A stretch of DNA of 64,000 nucleotides from JALZCH01 sp036387315 (GTDB lineage Bacteria > Acidobacteriota > Blastocatellia > Pyrinomonadales > Pyrinomonadaceae): NCBI GenBank assembly GCA_036387315.1, contig DASVTY010000083.1:1-64000 (forward strand), in the 5' to 3' direction. The notes beneath the pieces were generated by a model. That model saw nothing but the letters and a program-made list of their open reading frames with translations. It ran no database searches and had not been told where the DNA came from. This document shows, one piece after another, positions 7,074 to 16,375 of this stretch. Numbering within the stretch: the stretch's first letter is position 1; the number at the start of each line of letters is the position of its first letter. Made by a program: the position numbers and the translations under genes.

Positions 7074-10022
7074 ATGCCAGTTAATGATGGTGACGCGAGA
7101 TTGTTGAATATTGTAACTAACAGCGAGTTTGGAAGCCTTATTGCAAACCCGCCTTCTACTTTGAAAAATTATGTTTTCAAAGAGAATATTACTATTTCGA
7201 GCAACATAGTTGTTTCGGATAAATTGACATTCGAGCCGCAAGACGGCGCAATGTTCGTTAAATCCGGTTCGGGGAAAATTACATTTTCAGGAATCGGGAT
7301 TGCGGCTGAAGATATTAGTCCCTATGCACAGGTTTTTTCAGGTTTTAGCCCCGGCGATATTAAATGGGGCGATCAGATGCCCGATGAGATTTATGCAACC
7401 TGGTTCGGCGCAAAACCAGTGCCCGGAGGGATGAGCCAGAGCGCAACAGCCTGTCCAGCCGGTTACGACAGTCTGCCCGCTTTGAATGTGATAAGAGATT
7501 CGTTTACTTCGCAAATTCACTACAACGCCCACCTGCCGGGTAATGTTCCTTTTGGCACGACGATTAAATTTCCGGCAGGCGATTTTTGCTTTTCCGCTCA
7601 GTTTAATTTCTACAATGCGTTTAAATTGGAAGGCGTTGAAAACAACAATCATTGGCTCAGGGCGACACGACTGTTGTTTCCCATCAATAGCAACGGTATT
7701 TTCGTGGATAGATACAAAGAGGGCTTCGTCAAGGGCAGGGCGAACGGCTCGTTTATTAAGAATCTCGACATCATACCCTATAACACCAACGCGGCTGCCG
7801 AGAGCTTCACGGCAACCTTTTCAAAGGATGCCGGTGGGCAGAAAATAACTGCTCCCGCCGGAACCTTTGCTTATCCGGTTATTGACGGAACGATGATAAT
7901 ACTGCCCGGCGGGCTTCGAGGTTTTATTCAGAGATCAATGCGGTCGGGTTCAGTCAATGGCACGGCTTATTCAATTACGAACAATAATCAGACGATTACC
8001 GTTACCGGCGCGAAATTCATTACTGATGGGGTCGCAGTGGGGGACGAAGTTCAATTTATTTCGCTGCTCAAGCAAGTCAAAGTCACGCAAGTTGTCAGCG
8101 AAGAAACCCTCAATGTCGAACACATCTCGAACGTGGATGCTTTAGGCGACAACGTGGGTGTTACATCTGGATCCGCAACCGTGAGTTACTGGATTCTTGA
8201 CGGCGATGTAGCTTACGTCCGGTCTCTTCGAGCTCTTGCAACAGTGTCGGGAACGACTATGACGATGGCGGGCGGGTTCCCTCCTTTACCCACCTTTTAC
8301 AACAACGCGACGGTTAATTTTATAGGCAATAGCTTCGCGCCTACGCTAACGACGGACGGTACGACCATGACTCTCTCGCAAGCCGTGCCGGCGGGAGGTT
8401 TAACATATCCTCACGCTTCGGGGGCGCACTACATTGAACTTTCCGTACCGTCTGGAAGCGCAACTGTTCAGATTTATAAGTACGCGGGATTGCGATTAAG
8501 AAATTTCGACTGGGGAATTGTCGAACAGGTTCAGGTGCGCGGCTGGCGCGGAAGCGGTTTTGTTGTCGAAGGCTCCTTAGGCGCAAATATGGGGCAAAAC
8601 AATATGCTCACGCTTCGGAATTGTCACTCCGATTCTAACAACGGACACGGTTATCACTATTACGGAACCGATACCCACGCTCTGCACATCGAACACCCGA
8701 ACTCGACAAATAACGTTGGCTATGCGCATTGGGACGGTTCCGGCACGGGAATTAGCATCAGCAACGGTCATGTCGCATATAATTACGGCGGCATTTGGAA
8801 TCCGATTGAAGCAACTCCGACGCAGCAAGGCAACGGCGTTAATCAATCAACCTACAACAATATCTACTTTGAAGGCGGGTTTCTGGGAAGTCGGCTGGGT
8901 CTGCATGCGAAACTTGACGGCGGCACGAACGCATTAGGTTTTCACCCGGATTCGCAAGGCGCGGTCACTATTTTGCAACACCACCTAAGAAGTGGCGAGG
9001 GGGCTGGCAATCGCGGGGCGCGCTTGGGCGGAGCCGGTTTTCTGGCAATCAGTCCAAACTTTCAAGCTCAACACCGACTCTGGGGCGATCCGACGCCCAG
9101 CGTTTATCCGATTATCAGCGGAGGCGTAGGAACCAGCGTCGCACAAAATGGAGCGTTTGATTGGTCGCTTTATAATTCGACCGAAGGCGCGGAGTTCGGC
9201 GCCGGCTCTGGCAAAACGAGCGGTTATTACATTGCCGGCTTAAAGAACTCCAGTAAATCGTGGAACGTCAAGCGTCTTGAAATCGGCGATGGCACGCTTG
9301 ACGGTAACGGTAACGAGCAGTCGAAAACAAGTGGTCATTTTGTCGGAATGCAGGCTGGAACAGCAGCACCGACTTCAGGTACGTATCCGCTTGGTTTTAT
9401 TGTTTGGAATCTCAACCCAATCGAGGGCAGCCCCATGGGATGGCGAAACATAGGTACGGAAAGCAGCCCTGAGTGGGAGGAAATCGCAATCAGTTCAGCG
9501 CAATACAACGACGCATTTAAATACAATTACGCCGGAAATAATTACGGCGGAAACGGCGCGCCTGATGTCGCGGGCTGGACAAACGTTGGAAATGGAACGC
9601 TCTTTAACATGAACGGCGGCGGTGCGCAGTTCTATAACAGCACCGACTCATTGGATAAATCGGCTGTAAATAGTTCACTGTTGCCGCCTGATAGTGTTTT
9701 GAGGTCGGCTATTTACCAATTTACAGCCCCGGGAAATTCGCAAACCAATAATCTGACTAAACCTAACAACGTCGCATTGACTTCGGGCAAAAGCTACAAA
9801 TTCCGCTACTTTGCCTGGTTCCCGTCTATAGCATTCGGAAACGGAACGCCGAATTTCTCAATCTCTATCAACGGCGGTACCGCCAAGACAATCGTCGGCG
9901 AGTTAAATAAGGTCAAGATGGTTGAGATTACTTTTGTTGCCGGCTCATCAAACACGATCACACTCACGGTAAACTCGGCTGGTTCTGTGACTTGCGGAGC
10001 GCAGCTTTTGGAACGAGTTTGA
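7074..10022 (+). CDS. Large right-handed beta-helix protein (tailspike/pectate-lyase-like)
   Basis: 982 residues from an ATG with AGGAG ten bases upstream. A longer frame back to 6969 exists, but it would translate the leader hairpin. The protein is rich in Gly, Asn, Thr and short beta repeats. An N-terminal segment ending DEIYATWFGAKP is typical of the head of pectate-lyase-3/tailspike-like beta-helices. The middle (about residues 150-600) has the stacked-coil pattern (FIKNLDIIPYNTNAAAE, MLTLRNCHSDSNNGHGYHYYG). The C-terminal 200 residues look like a beta-sandwich. No signal peptide is visible. Likely roles are binding or cleaving a polysaccharide, as phage tailspikes do, or forming a surface structure. 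It is a single plus-strand unit inside a minus-strand cluster, with its own promoter and terminator, which suggests insertion. The enzymatic residues cannot be assigned. Confidence 0.75.
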   Translation: MPVNDGDARLLNIVTNSEFGSLIANPPSTLKNYVFKENITISSNIVVSDKLTFEPQDGAMFVKSGSGKITFSGIGIAAEDISPYAQVFSGFSPGDIKWGDQMPDEIYATWFGAKPVPGGMSQSATACPAGYDSLPALNVIRDSFTSQIHYNAHLPGNVPFGTTIKFPAGDFCFSAQFNFYNAFKLEGVENNNHWLRATRLLFPINSNGIFVDRYKEGFVKGRANGSFIKNLDIIPYNTNAAAESFTATFSKDAGGQKITAPAGTFAYPVIDGTMIILPGGLRGFIQRSMRSGSVNGTAYSITNNNQTITVTGAKFITDGVAVGDEVQFISLLKQVKVTQVVSEETLNVEHISNVDALGDNVGVTSGSATVSYWILDGDVAYVRSLRALATVSGTTMTMAGGFPPLPTFYNNATVNFIGNSFAPTLTTDGTTMTLSQAVPAGGLTYPHASGAHYIELSVPSGSATVQIYKYAGLRLRNFDWGIVEQVQVRGWRGSGFVVEGSLGANMGQNNMLTLRNCHSDSNNGHGYHYYGTDTHALHIEHPNSTNNVGYAHWDGSGTGISISNGHVAYNYGGIWNPIEATPTQQGNGVNQSTYNNIYFEGGFLGSRLGLHAKLDGGTNALGFHPDSQGAVTILQHHLRSGEGAGNRGARLGGAGFLAISPNFQAQHRLWGDPTPSVYPIISGGVGTSVAQNGAFDWSLYNSTEGAEFGAGSGKTSGYYIAGLKNSSKSWNVKRLEIGDGTLDGNGNEQSKTSGHFVGMQAGTAAPTSGTYPLGFIVWNLNPIEGSPMGWRNIGTESSPEWEEIAISSAQYNDAFKYNYAGNNYGGNGAPDVAGWTNVGNGTLFNMNGGGAQFYNSTDSLDKSAVNSSLLPPDSVLRSAIYQFTAPGNSQTNNLTKPNNVALTSGKSYKFRYFAWFPSIAFGNGTPNFSISINGGTAKTIVGELNKVKMVEITFVAGSSNTITLTVNSAGSVTCGAQLLERV

Positions 10023-10048
10023 TGAAATTACTACAACTTATACACGAG

Positions 10049-10078
10049 AAAAAGAGGCTCCATCTGGAGCCTCTTTTT
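10049..10078 (+). terminator. Rho-independent terminator (bidirectional)
   Basis: A 13-bp perfect stem, AAAAAGAGGCTCC with GGAGCCTCTTTTT, closes a 4-base ATCT loop 26 bases after the stop of the beta-helix gene. The A and T runs on both sides allow it to stop transcription from either direction, so it also ends the leftward operon boundary at 10160. Confidence 0.9.
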
Positions 10079-10159
10079 CTTCAATTTTGCTTAGCCTCGC
10101 TTTACTTCAAAGAAAGCTAAAAACGGCGTTAGAAATTAATTACTGGTTTTCACTGTTCT

Positions 10160-10981
10160 TCAATTGTGCATCAATAATCGGATTAAATCTTCGCGCTTTG
10201 AATGAACAGCCAGATAGTTTGGACCGATAAAATTTTCGTCGGTCAATTCGTAATCTCGAAAATCAATATAGTTTGGGTAAATCTTACCTACTTTATAACC
10301 GCGCTCGATAAAAAATTCGTAATGGTCGCGCAACAGAAATCGTGATAAAACATTGGCGTATCCGTATTCAAACTGGACAACGCTGATTTGACCGTTTCTC
10401 AGAGATTCTTCAAAACCCTTTAATATTAAATGTTCTACGCCTTCGACATCTATTTTAAGAAAATCTATCTGACCGATGTTGTTCCGTTTGACATATGAAT
10501 CTCCCGTAGTGACGGAACAATTAACTTTGACGCTTTCAAGCGAGTGCGGATAATCTACGGCTGTGGAAAGCGTGGAATTTTCAGGAAAGTATTTTATTTC
10601 GACGCTGCCTTCGTGATCCGACAAACCCATTTTATTAAGAATGATTTGAGAATTATTCTTAATTCGCTCTTTTAGTCCTTCGAAGGTTGAAGGAACAATT
10701 TCAAAGCAGTGAATTTCCGCTTTCGGATGAATTTCATTTACCATCAACGCCCAATCGCCGACATTTGCTCCGACATCGAAAATAACTTTTAAATCCGCCT
10801 TCGCCAGACTTTTGAGGACATAATATTCTCCGTTCGTGTAAACATCATAGTTGCTGTTTTCGTATGATTTAAGAATTTTATCGCAGAAATTGCCAAGCAA
10901 ACGCACTCCGGCGCGTCTTCTGTTATAAGCGACAAAACTATATATGCGATTCTTAAGTTTTATAATACGTTCGTTAATCAT
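10160..10981 (-). CDS. FkbM-family SAM-dependent methyltransferase
   Basis: 273 residues with the FkbM fold. The SAM-binding glycine motif reads VIFDVGANVGDWALMV (about residues 70-85), followed by IHCFEIVPSTFEGL and the FkbM signature DFLKIDVEGVEHLILKGFE near residue 170. Members O-methylate sugars or polyketide hydroxyls. In this setting it probably methylates a glycan residue. It is the last gene of the long leftward operon before the beta-helix unit, 77 bases after the GT2 gene. The exact substrate is unknown. Confidence 0.88.
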   Translation of the reverse strand: MINERIIKLKNRIYSFVAYNRRRAGVRLLGNFCDKILKSYENSNYDVYTNGEYYVLKSLAKADLKVIFDVGANVGDWALMVNEIHPKAEIHCFEIVPSTFEGLKERIKNNSQIILNKMGLSDHEGSVEIKYFPENSTLSTAVDYPHSLESVKVNCSVTTGDSYVKRNNIGQIDFLKIDVEGVEHLILKGFEESLRNGQISVVQFEYGYANVLSRFLLRDHYEFFIERGYKVGKIYPNYIDFRDYELTDENFIGPNYLAVHSKREDLIRLLMHN

Positions 10982-11058
10982 AAATAATTTAAGCCGCTTG
11001 TCGATAAAGGCTGATTTATTAAAACGCCCGTTTGATCAACAATACTCAAGCGCCAAAA

Positions 11059-12021
11059 CTACTGCGCTGTTTGCCGTTTCGAGAAATTCTTAATGGCAAT
11101 TTTGTATTCTTCCGGCAGGTTTTCCCGCGATGGAGCGCGCCGTATTTTTCTTAAAGGCAGAGAAGCCATATAAATCAGAGCAGAAGGATGCGTCAATAAA
11201 GATTTTACTCCGAATTTCAGCGTATCGCCGTATTTGCCGATATTGAAAGCCGCGCCGCTGAGCATTCGATAAAAGGTCGAATAAATTAACGCTTTGCGTT
11301 GTTTGATATGGTCGGGGAGCGTCGGGTCTTGAAATAATCTTTTGAGAATAATATGACCGGGCTTGATATGAATGCCTAGATTTCGGCTGCGATTTCCGAC
11401 ATAATTTCGATATAAGGCGAGCGGCTCTTCAATACTTTTCAAATTGCAGAATCTCGCCAATCTAATCATAAATTCCCAATCTTCGAGAATTACTAACCCG
11501 GTATCGAACAAGCCGATTTCCTCAAGCCTGCTGCGTCTGACAATGACCGATGACGCCGCTTGCGGCAGATTTTGGAAAAGCAGGGTTTCGAGCAAAGCGT
11601 CTTTTGATTCAAAACACGGGCGCACGCTCAAAACTTCCAAATTATCATTGACATAATAAGCGCCGGTTTGAATGGCGTGAACGTCCTTTTCGGAATCGAA
11701 AACGGCGAGCTGTCGTTCGAGCTTGTGCGGCAGCCATAAATCGTCTGCGTCGAGAATCGCTACGTATTCGCCGGATGCGGCTTTGATACCCGCGTTTCGG
11801 GCTGACGACACGCCGCCGTTCGGCTGCGAAATCGCCTTGATACGCGAATCACGAGCGGCGAGCGATTCGGCGACTTCGAGCGTGTTGTCTTTCGAGCCGT
11901 CATTTACGATGAGGATTTCAAAATCCTGCGCGGTTTGTTCAAGCACGCTTTGCACCGTAAACTCAAGCGTTTTTGCCGCGTTATATGCCGGGATAACTAC
12001 TGAAACTAGAGGTTTGTTCAT
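11059..12021 (-). CDS. GT2-family glycosyltransferase
   Basis: 320 residues. The catalytic domain is complete: PLVSVVIPAYNAAKTLEFTV at the start, NDGSKDNTLEVAE, the ISQPNGGVSSARNAGI segment and the divalent-metal motif AILDADDLWLPHKLE, then EDWEFMIRLAR, which supplies the usual catalytic ED pair. It should transfer one sugar to the lipid-linked precursor at the inner face of the membrane. The sequence is closely related to the next gene upstream (12048-12959), sharing the ED-WEF block and the C-terminal helices, so the two look like neighbouring paralogues. Spacing to that gene is 26 bases, consistent with one transcript. Confidence 0.9.
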   Translation of the reverse strand: MNKPLVSVVIPAYNAAKTLEFTVQSVLEQTAQDFEILIVNDGSKDNTLEVAESLAARDSRIKAISQPNGGVSSARNAGIKAASGEYVAILDADDLWLPHKLERQLAVFDSEKDVHAIQTGAYYVNDNLEVLSVRPCFESKDALLETLLFQNLPQAASSVIVRRSRLEEIGLFDTGLVILEDWEFMIRLARFCNLKSIEEPLALYRNYVGNRSRNLGIHIKPGHIILKRLFQDPTLPDHIKQRKALIYSTFYRMLSGAAFNIGKYGDTLKFGVKSLLTHPSALIYMASLPLRKIRRAPSRENLPEEYKIAIKNFSKRQTAQ

Positions 12022-12047
12022 TCTAAAAACTCTGCTTTAAATACTAC

Positions 12048-12959
12048 TCAATTGTACTGCCGTTTTAGCTTTTTTCGTAAACGTCTGACCGGAAAAGCGG
12101 CAAAATACGTTAAATTTTCGGGCGTGATAAAAAGGCTTTTTCCCGTATTCTTCAAAAAGTTTTTATATTCTCCAGCCAGAAGATAAGAGCCTGCCACCAT
12201 TTTATATAGATTTCCGTAGCATCTGCGGCGCAGCTTGAGCGTCTGCTTGTCGGCGGTTTCAAAAATCTTTTCGTAAGCCAATAATAACGAGCGTTCAAAA
12301 CGGGGCGTGTTCAGATGCCCGTTCGTGCCGTGATTGCGATATTCGACCAGAGCTTCGGGCACAAAAGCGATCTGCGAGATACGAGCCGCACGATAAAGAA
12401 ATTCCCAGTCTTCCAACGGGTGCATTTCTTTTCTTTCGTCGAAACCGCCCGCTTTCTCAAACAGCTCGCGCCAGATCAGAGTGGAGCTTCCGGGACCCGG
12501 CGTGACCGGCTTAAATAACAAAATATCTTCCGCGCACCAACCTTCTTTCCCTTTCGCGTGCGTTTCGCCGTAAATCGTGTTTCCCGCCTGGTCGAATTCT
12601 CTAATCGCACAGGTTACGAGTCCGAAATCGCGGTTGGCAAGAAGCCGCTCGACTTGTTTTTCGATTTTTTGCGGCAGCCAAACGTCGTCTGCGTCAAGAA
12701 AAGCAATTAAATCGCCCGAAGAATTTTTCACTCCGGTATTTCGCGCCGCGCCGACTCCGCTGTTTTTTTGTCGAACGACTTTAATTCCCTTTTTTTCGTA
12801 TTCGGCTAAAATCTCAAGGCTGTTGTCGGACGAGCCGTCGTCAACCGCAACGATTTCGATGTTTGAATAAGTCTGAGCCAAAACGCTGTCTATTGCTTCG
12901 GAAAGAAAGCGACCGTAATTGTAGTTTGGAATAATGACGCTGACCGACGGTTGATTCAT
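12048..12959 (-). CDS. GT2-family glycosyltransferase
   Basis: 303 residues with all GT2 landmarks: SVSVIIPNYNYGRFLSEAID, AVDDGSSDNSLEIL, NSGVGAARNTGVKNSSGDLI, the metal motif AFLDADDVWLPQKIE and the ED pair in HPLEDWEFLYRAAR. A basic C-terminal tail (VRRLRKKLKRQ) is typical of glycosyltransferases that sit on the inner membrane. The start ATG overlaps the stop of the upstream glycosyltransferase (12956-12959, ATGA), so translation is probably coupled. Donor and linkage are unknown. Confidence 0.9.
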   Translation of the reverse strand: MNQPSVSVIIPNYNYGRFLSEAIDSVLAQTYSNIEIVAVDDGSSDNSLEILAEYEKKGIKVVRQKNSGVGAARNTGVKNSSGDLIAFLDADDVWLPQKIEKQVERLLANRDFGLVTCAIREFDQAGNTIYGETHAKGKEGWCAEDILLFKPVTPGPGSSTLIWRELFEKAGGFDERKEMHPLEDWEFLYRAARISQIAFVPEALVEYRNHGTNGHLNTPRFERSLLLAYEKIFETADKQTLKLRRRCYGNLYKMVAGSYLLAGEYKNFLKNTGKSLFITPENLTYFAAFPVRRLRKKLKRQYN

Positions 12960-14206
12960 TGCGCTCCCCGTAACATCTTACCCTGCGCCACGCTTTTACC
13001 CAAAAAACAAGCGGCTTCCAAAGCGTTATTAAACCCGCCTTCAATGCCCCGGATCACAGCGGGTTTATTCGGATTTCTGCGGTCGAGCAGCTTTTTCAAA
13101 GGCTTTACGACAAACGGCAGATTATTTCTTAAAAACCGCTTTGAACTCCGGCTGAATTTGGAGATTTCCGAATTCACTCTTTGTCTTAAGCCAACCGGCT
13201 CTTGCGATAACACCTTTTGAAAGTCGCCTATTTCCTCCGTAATATCAACTCCCAAACTTTTCAAATACATTAAATTTTCATAAATGGTTTTGTAGTACAG
13301 AAACCAATCAATTTCGCTCTGATAATTTACGCCCTGAAAATCGTTTCCGGCTTGAAGCACGGCATTGACGCTGCAATTGTGCGGAAGCGCAGATTTTAAA
13401 GGAGTAAATTGCAGCGTTTGCCCGTTTAACAGTTTCTCGTAATGCTTTCTCAGCTCGTTTCCCTTTTTATGCGGCAAAGCCGTCGAGCTGCCGCTCCAAC
13501 GGCTCCAAATATGCAGCGGCTCGTCCAAACAAAAATACGAATCAATCACGTAAAAAACTGCCGCTGCCATATACATATCCGCCGGTGTAGCGGCAAACGG
13601 ATTGTTTGTTTTTGACTGAATACGCGAGAAAACGTCTTTGTGATAAACGGCGTTGGCGAGATACGGAATAATAAATTTCCCGTTTCGTTCGGCATTATTC
13701 AAACCGTGATAACCGAAAAGCTGTTTGATTGCTTCGGCGGCTTTAAACTCAAGCGTTTCGCCGGTAAACTGCGGAATTTGCAAAGTATTCGGGTGAATAT
13801 AAGAAAAATCATCGTCAACGTATTCGTTGTGATAATAATTACAATATTGAAATGCGACGACTTGCGCTTGTCGTTCAGTTATTACTCGCTTGACTCGCTC
13901 GAACATAATCGGAGCAAATGCGTCGTCATCGCCTAAAAATGTAATGTATTCCCCGTTTGCCTGCTGCAAAGCATATTGATAATTGTCTCCGATGCTTAGT
14001 TTTTCTTCGGTTTCAAAGTAACGAATCCGCTTGTCGGAAAAACCCGCAACCGCATCTCTCGTATTATCCGTCGAACCGCCGTTGCTAATGATCAATTCAA
14101 AATCTGCAACCGATTGCTGCAAAACGCTCTCTATCGCCAGCGGCAAAAGATGAGCGCGATTGTAGGTCGGCATCACCACAGAAAAAAAAGGTCGAACGGT
14201 GCTCAT
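12956..14206 (-). CDS. GT2-family glycosyltransferase (second of a paralogous pair)
   Basis: 416 residues, collinear with the 411-residue protein at 4711-5946. Both have the opening FFSVVMPTYNRA, FELIISNGGSTDNT, EYITFLxDDDAFAP and the long C-terminal region with DMYMAAAVFYVIDSYFCLDEPLHIWS. The GT-A catalytic elements are intact. The C-terminal ~280 residues are not a standard GT2 tail and are shared only by this pair within the window. The presence of two copies, with a sugar-gene graveyard next to the other copy, suggests duplication and re-use in making a second linkage. It lies 62 bases after the next glycosyltransferase. Confidence 0.88.
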   Translation of the reverse strand: MSTVRPFFSVVMPTYNRAHLLPLAIESVLQQSVADFELIISNGGSTDNTRDAVAGFSDKRIRYFETEEKLSIGDNYQYALQQANGEYITFLGDDDAFAPIMFERVKRVITERQAQVVAFQYCNYYHNEYVDDDFSYIHPNTLQIPQFTGETLEFKAAEAIKQLFGYHGLNNAERNGKFIIPYLANAVYHKDVFSRIQSKTNNPFAATPADMYMAAAVFYVIDSYFCLDEPLHIWSRWSGSSTALPHKKGNELRKHYEKLLNGQTLQFTPLKSALPHNCSVNAVLQAGNDFQGVNYQSEIDWFLYYKTIYENLMYLKSLGVDITEEIGDFQKVLSQEPVGLRQRVNSEISKFSRSSKRFLRNNLPFVVKPLKKLLDRRNPNKPAVIRGIEGGFNNALEAACFLGKSVAQGKMLRGAQ

Positions 14207-14268
14207 TACAGATTAAAATTTTATCCGATTATTGCCGCAGCTTAACTTAAAGATTCTCGTCGAAAATT

Positions 14269-15324
14269 TCAGAAAGATTCGATTAAATCGCGAATCGCGC
14301 TGCCGAAACCTTTTGAATATCTGAAATAATTCCCCGTCAACAATTCGTTTGAAACAATTTTCAAACGCCGCAGCCTCGATGCGGGCAAATCTTTTCGCCG
14401 CTCAAGATGTTTAACCATTTCGCTTAACCCGGCGATAACGCCGCTCAAACCCGATTTCGCAACGTAGAGCGGCTTTAACAAAATTGCTTCTTCATCCGTC
14501 CGTTTGCGAGCGCCGCCGCTCTGTTCTTCGGCTTCCTGTCGCTCACAAAAATCGAGAGCCGTTTGCAGCGCGTGCAAACGCGCCCGGAGCAGCGCCAATG
14601 TTCGCCGGTGCTTTTCCTTTTGTGAAATTCCCTGATTCGGATTATCCGACTTTTTCGGCACTCCACATTGCTGATCTTGGTGTTGACGATATTTAATCAA
14701 AGGCTGCGAGACAAACCCAATATGCGAATGACACGCGGCGAGCAGACCGAGCCAGCCGTCGTGAATAAAACCACAATCGAGCGGAACCGGAATTAATCGC
14801 GGCTTCAGTCCTGCACGCAAAGCCGCAGTTGCGCCTGTTACCGTATCGCTCCAAACAAGAACCTCAATCTCCCCGCCTTGCTCAAACAGCCGTCGCTTGT
14901 CGCCGGAAAAATAATAATCCCAAATTCGCCGGTTCATCGGATTTAATTTTTCATCAACTACTTCGCCGTCGGTAAAAATTAATCCGAGATGCGGTTTAAG
15001 AGTAAATTCCCGCTCGAAAACCGCGAGCTTTTCCGGCATCCAAACGTCGTCCTGATCGGTCAGCGCGATAACGTCACCCGTGCATAAAGAAATCGCTTTT
15101 TCAAAATTTCTCGTGACGCCCAGATTTTTTTCGTTGACAATGAAATGGACGGGAAAAGAAACTTTCTCAGCAAAGCCGCGAACGATTTCAGAGGTTGTAT
15201 CGGTCGAGCGGTCGTCGCACACGACAAGCTCATCGGGCAGGCGTGTTTGCGCGGCAATGCTTTCAAGCTGCTCGGCTAAATAAGCCGAACCGTTGTATGT
15301 ACACATTGCCACCGAAATCTTCAT
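14269..15324 (-). CDS. GT2-family glycosyltransferase (rhamnosyltransferase-like)
   Basis: 351 residues from the ATG at 15322-15324. The frame extends 23 codons further, but the family begins directly with MKISVAMCTYNGSAYLAEQL, so the shorter start is preferred. Motifs are CDDRSTDTTSEIV, NEKNLGVTRNFEKAI, ALTDQDDVWMPEKL and FIHDGWLGLLAA. The TDQDDVW form is typical of the rhamnosyltransferase-like WaaE/RfbF subgroup, but that does not prove the donor. The C-terminal 100 residues are helical and basic. The shorter start leaves 52 bases to the upstream gene, and no strong Shine-Dalgarno is visible. Confidence 0.85.
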   Translation of the reverse strand: MKISVAMCTYNGSAYLAEQLESIAAQTRLPDELVVCDDRSTDTTSEIVRGFAEKVSFPVHFIVNEKNLGVTRNFEKAISLCTGDVIALTDQDDVWMPEKLAVFEREFTLKPHLGLIFTDGEVVDEKLNPMNRRIWDYYFSGDKRRLFEQGGEIEVLVWSDTVTGATAALRAGLKPRLIPVPLDCGFIHDGWLGLLAACHSHIGFVSQPLIKYRQHQDQQCGVPKKSDNPNQGISQKEKHRRTLALLRARLHALQTALDFCERQEAEEQSGGARKRTDEEAILLKPLYVAKSGLSGVIAGLSEMVKHLERRKDLPASRLRRLKIVSNELLTGNYFRYSKGFGSAIRDLIESF

Positions 15325-15352
15325 AGATACAAATTCTGATAAAACTATTGCT

Positions 15353-16063
15353 CGTTTGGCTTGAAACTCAAGGCATTCAGGTTGAATCGTCAAGCATCGG
15401 CTTTGATGATGTTAGAGTTTTTTTATACAAATCAGCAAGAACCGGAGCGTTGCTCAGTAAATAACGTATCGTCAATGCAAAAAAAGCTCTTCCTTTGATA
15501 TGCCGAACAAGAGGAATACAAGATGCGAAATTTTGCCGGAAATCTTTGTATCGGTTTGCTTCAAAATAAGCGAAACACAATTGCTGATGGCATTTTGCCA
15601 ATTGTTTTGTGAATTGTTCTTCGCCTTTCGGATAAAAATGCCGGCGACATTCTTTGATTATCGGTATCCACTTAACATAAAGTTCTGCAAGGTTTTGCGA
15701 ACTCCAAACACCGCCTTTGTGGACTCGATAAACAGCCATTACTTCATTGATAAAACCGATTTTTCCGTATTGCGCGTTCAACAAATGAAGCACGTAATCA
15801 CCTGCCTGTATTTTGATAAACCATTCAGGAAATTGAAACGGATTGTTTCGATAAACGCAGGAAACAGTGTGAATATAATTATTTAAAGCTATATCTTCAA
15901 AAGAGGTTGTTTCGGCTTGATTTTCATTTGTTATTTTTTCCTCCCCGCTTTCTTCATAAACAATTTTCACGGGGTGAAAACAAGTCGAAAAATCGGGATT
16001 TGCCTGAAGAAAATCAACTTGCTTTTGCAGTTTGCGCGAATCAGTCCAATAATCATCGCCCTC
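15353..16063 (-). repeat. Segmental duplicate, copy A (pairs with 20474-21186)
   Basis: About 710 bases covering the 3' two-thirds of the glycosyltransferase at 15377-16375 and 24 bases beyond its stop are repeated at 20474-21186. The first ~80 bases, including the stop codon and 3' flank, are identical except at their outer edge. Divergence rises gradually toward the EGDDYW motif, after which similarity ends. Extension past the stop codon shows that DNA was copied, not only a conserved protein. Confidence 0.85.
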
Positions 16064-16375
16064 TAAAATAGCGGTATAGGCAGCCCCGGAAGCGAAGCAT
16101 TTATTAAGGTTATTACGACTGTTTCGAGTTCCTCCGAGATTGCTGGAATTGAGATGATAGTGTATTAAATGTGGATATCGCTGCTGGTATTCAAGGCAAA
16201 TTCTTGAAGTGTTGTCCGTGCTTTTATCATCAGCAATAAATAACTTAAAATTAAAGTCGGTCTGTTGCGCTACCGCACTTTCGATTGCCTGGGCTATATA
16301 TTTTTCATGATTGTAGGTAACCATGTGAATAGCCAGCAATGGAGTATTTGGCATTAATTCGTCCGCTTCGCTCAT
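15377..16375 (-). CDS. GT2-family glycosyltransferase
   Basis: 332 residues. The N-terminal half reads LAIHMVTYNHEKYIAQAIES, FIADDKSTDNTSRI and ILEGDDYWTDSRKLQKQVDF, the form typical of GT2 proteins that work on capsule or O-antigen. From the EGDDYW motif to the last residue it is almost the same as the C-terminal part of the GNAT-GT2 fusion at 20498-21949, ending in the identical SSKPMLDDST. Its ATG overlaps the stop of the upstream dioxygenase (16372-16375, ATGA). The two enzymes probably use the same acceptor, since the shared part is the acceptor side. That is inference. Confidence 0.9.
   Translation of the reverse strand: MSEADELMPNTPLLAIHMVTYNHEKYIAQAIESAVAQQTDFNFKLFIADDKSTDNTSRICLEYQQRYPHLIHYHLNSSNLGGTRNSRNNLNKCFASGAAYTAILEGDDYWTDSRKLQKQVDFLQANPDFSTCFHPVKIVYEESGEEKITNENQAETTSFEDIALNNYIHTVSCVYRNNPFQFPEWFIKIQAGDYVLHLLNAQYGKIGFINEVMAVYRVHKGGVWSSQNLAELYVKWIPIIKECRRHFYPKGEEQFTKQLAKCHQQLCFAYFEANRYKDFRQNFASCIPLVRHIKGRAFFALTIRYLLSNAPVLADLYKKTLTSSKPMLDDST

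Noticed and set aside
6900..10100. Prophage call
   Set aside because: Only one tailspike-like gene is present, without capsid, portal, terminase or integrase genes.
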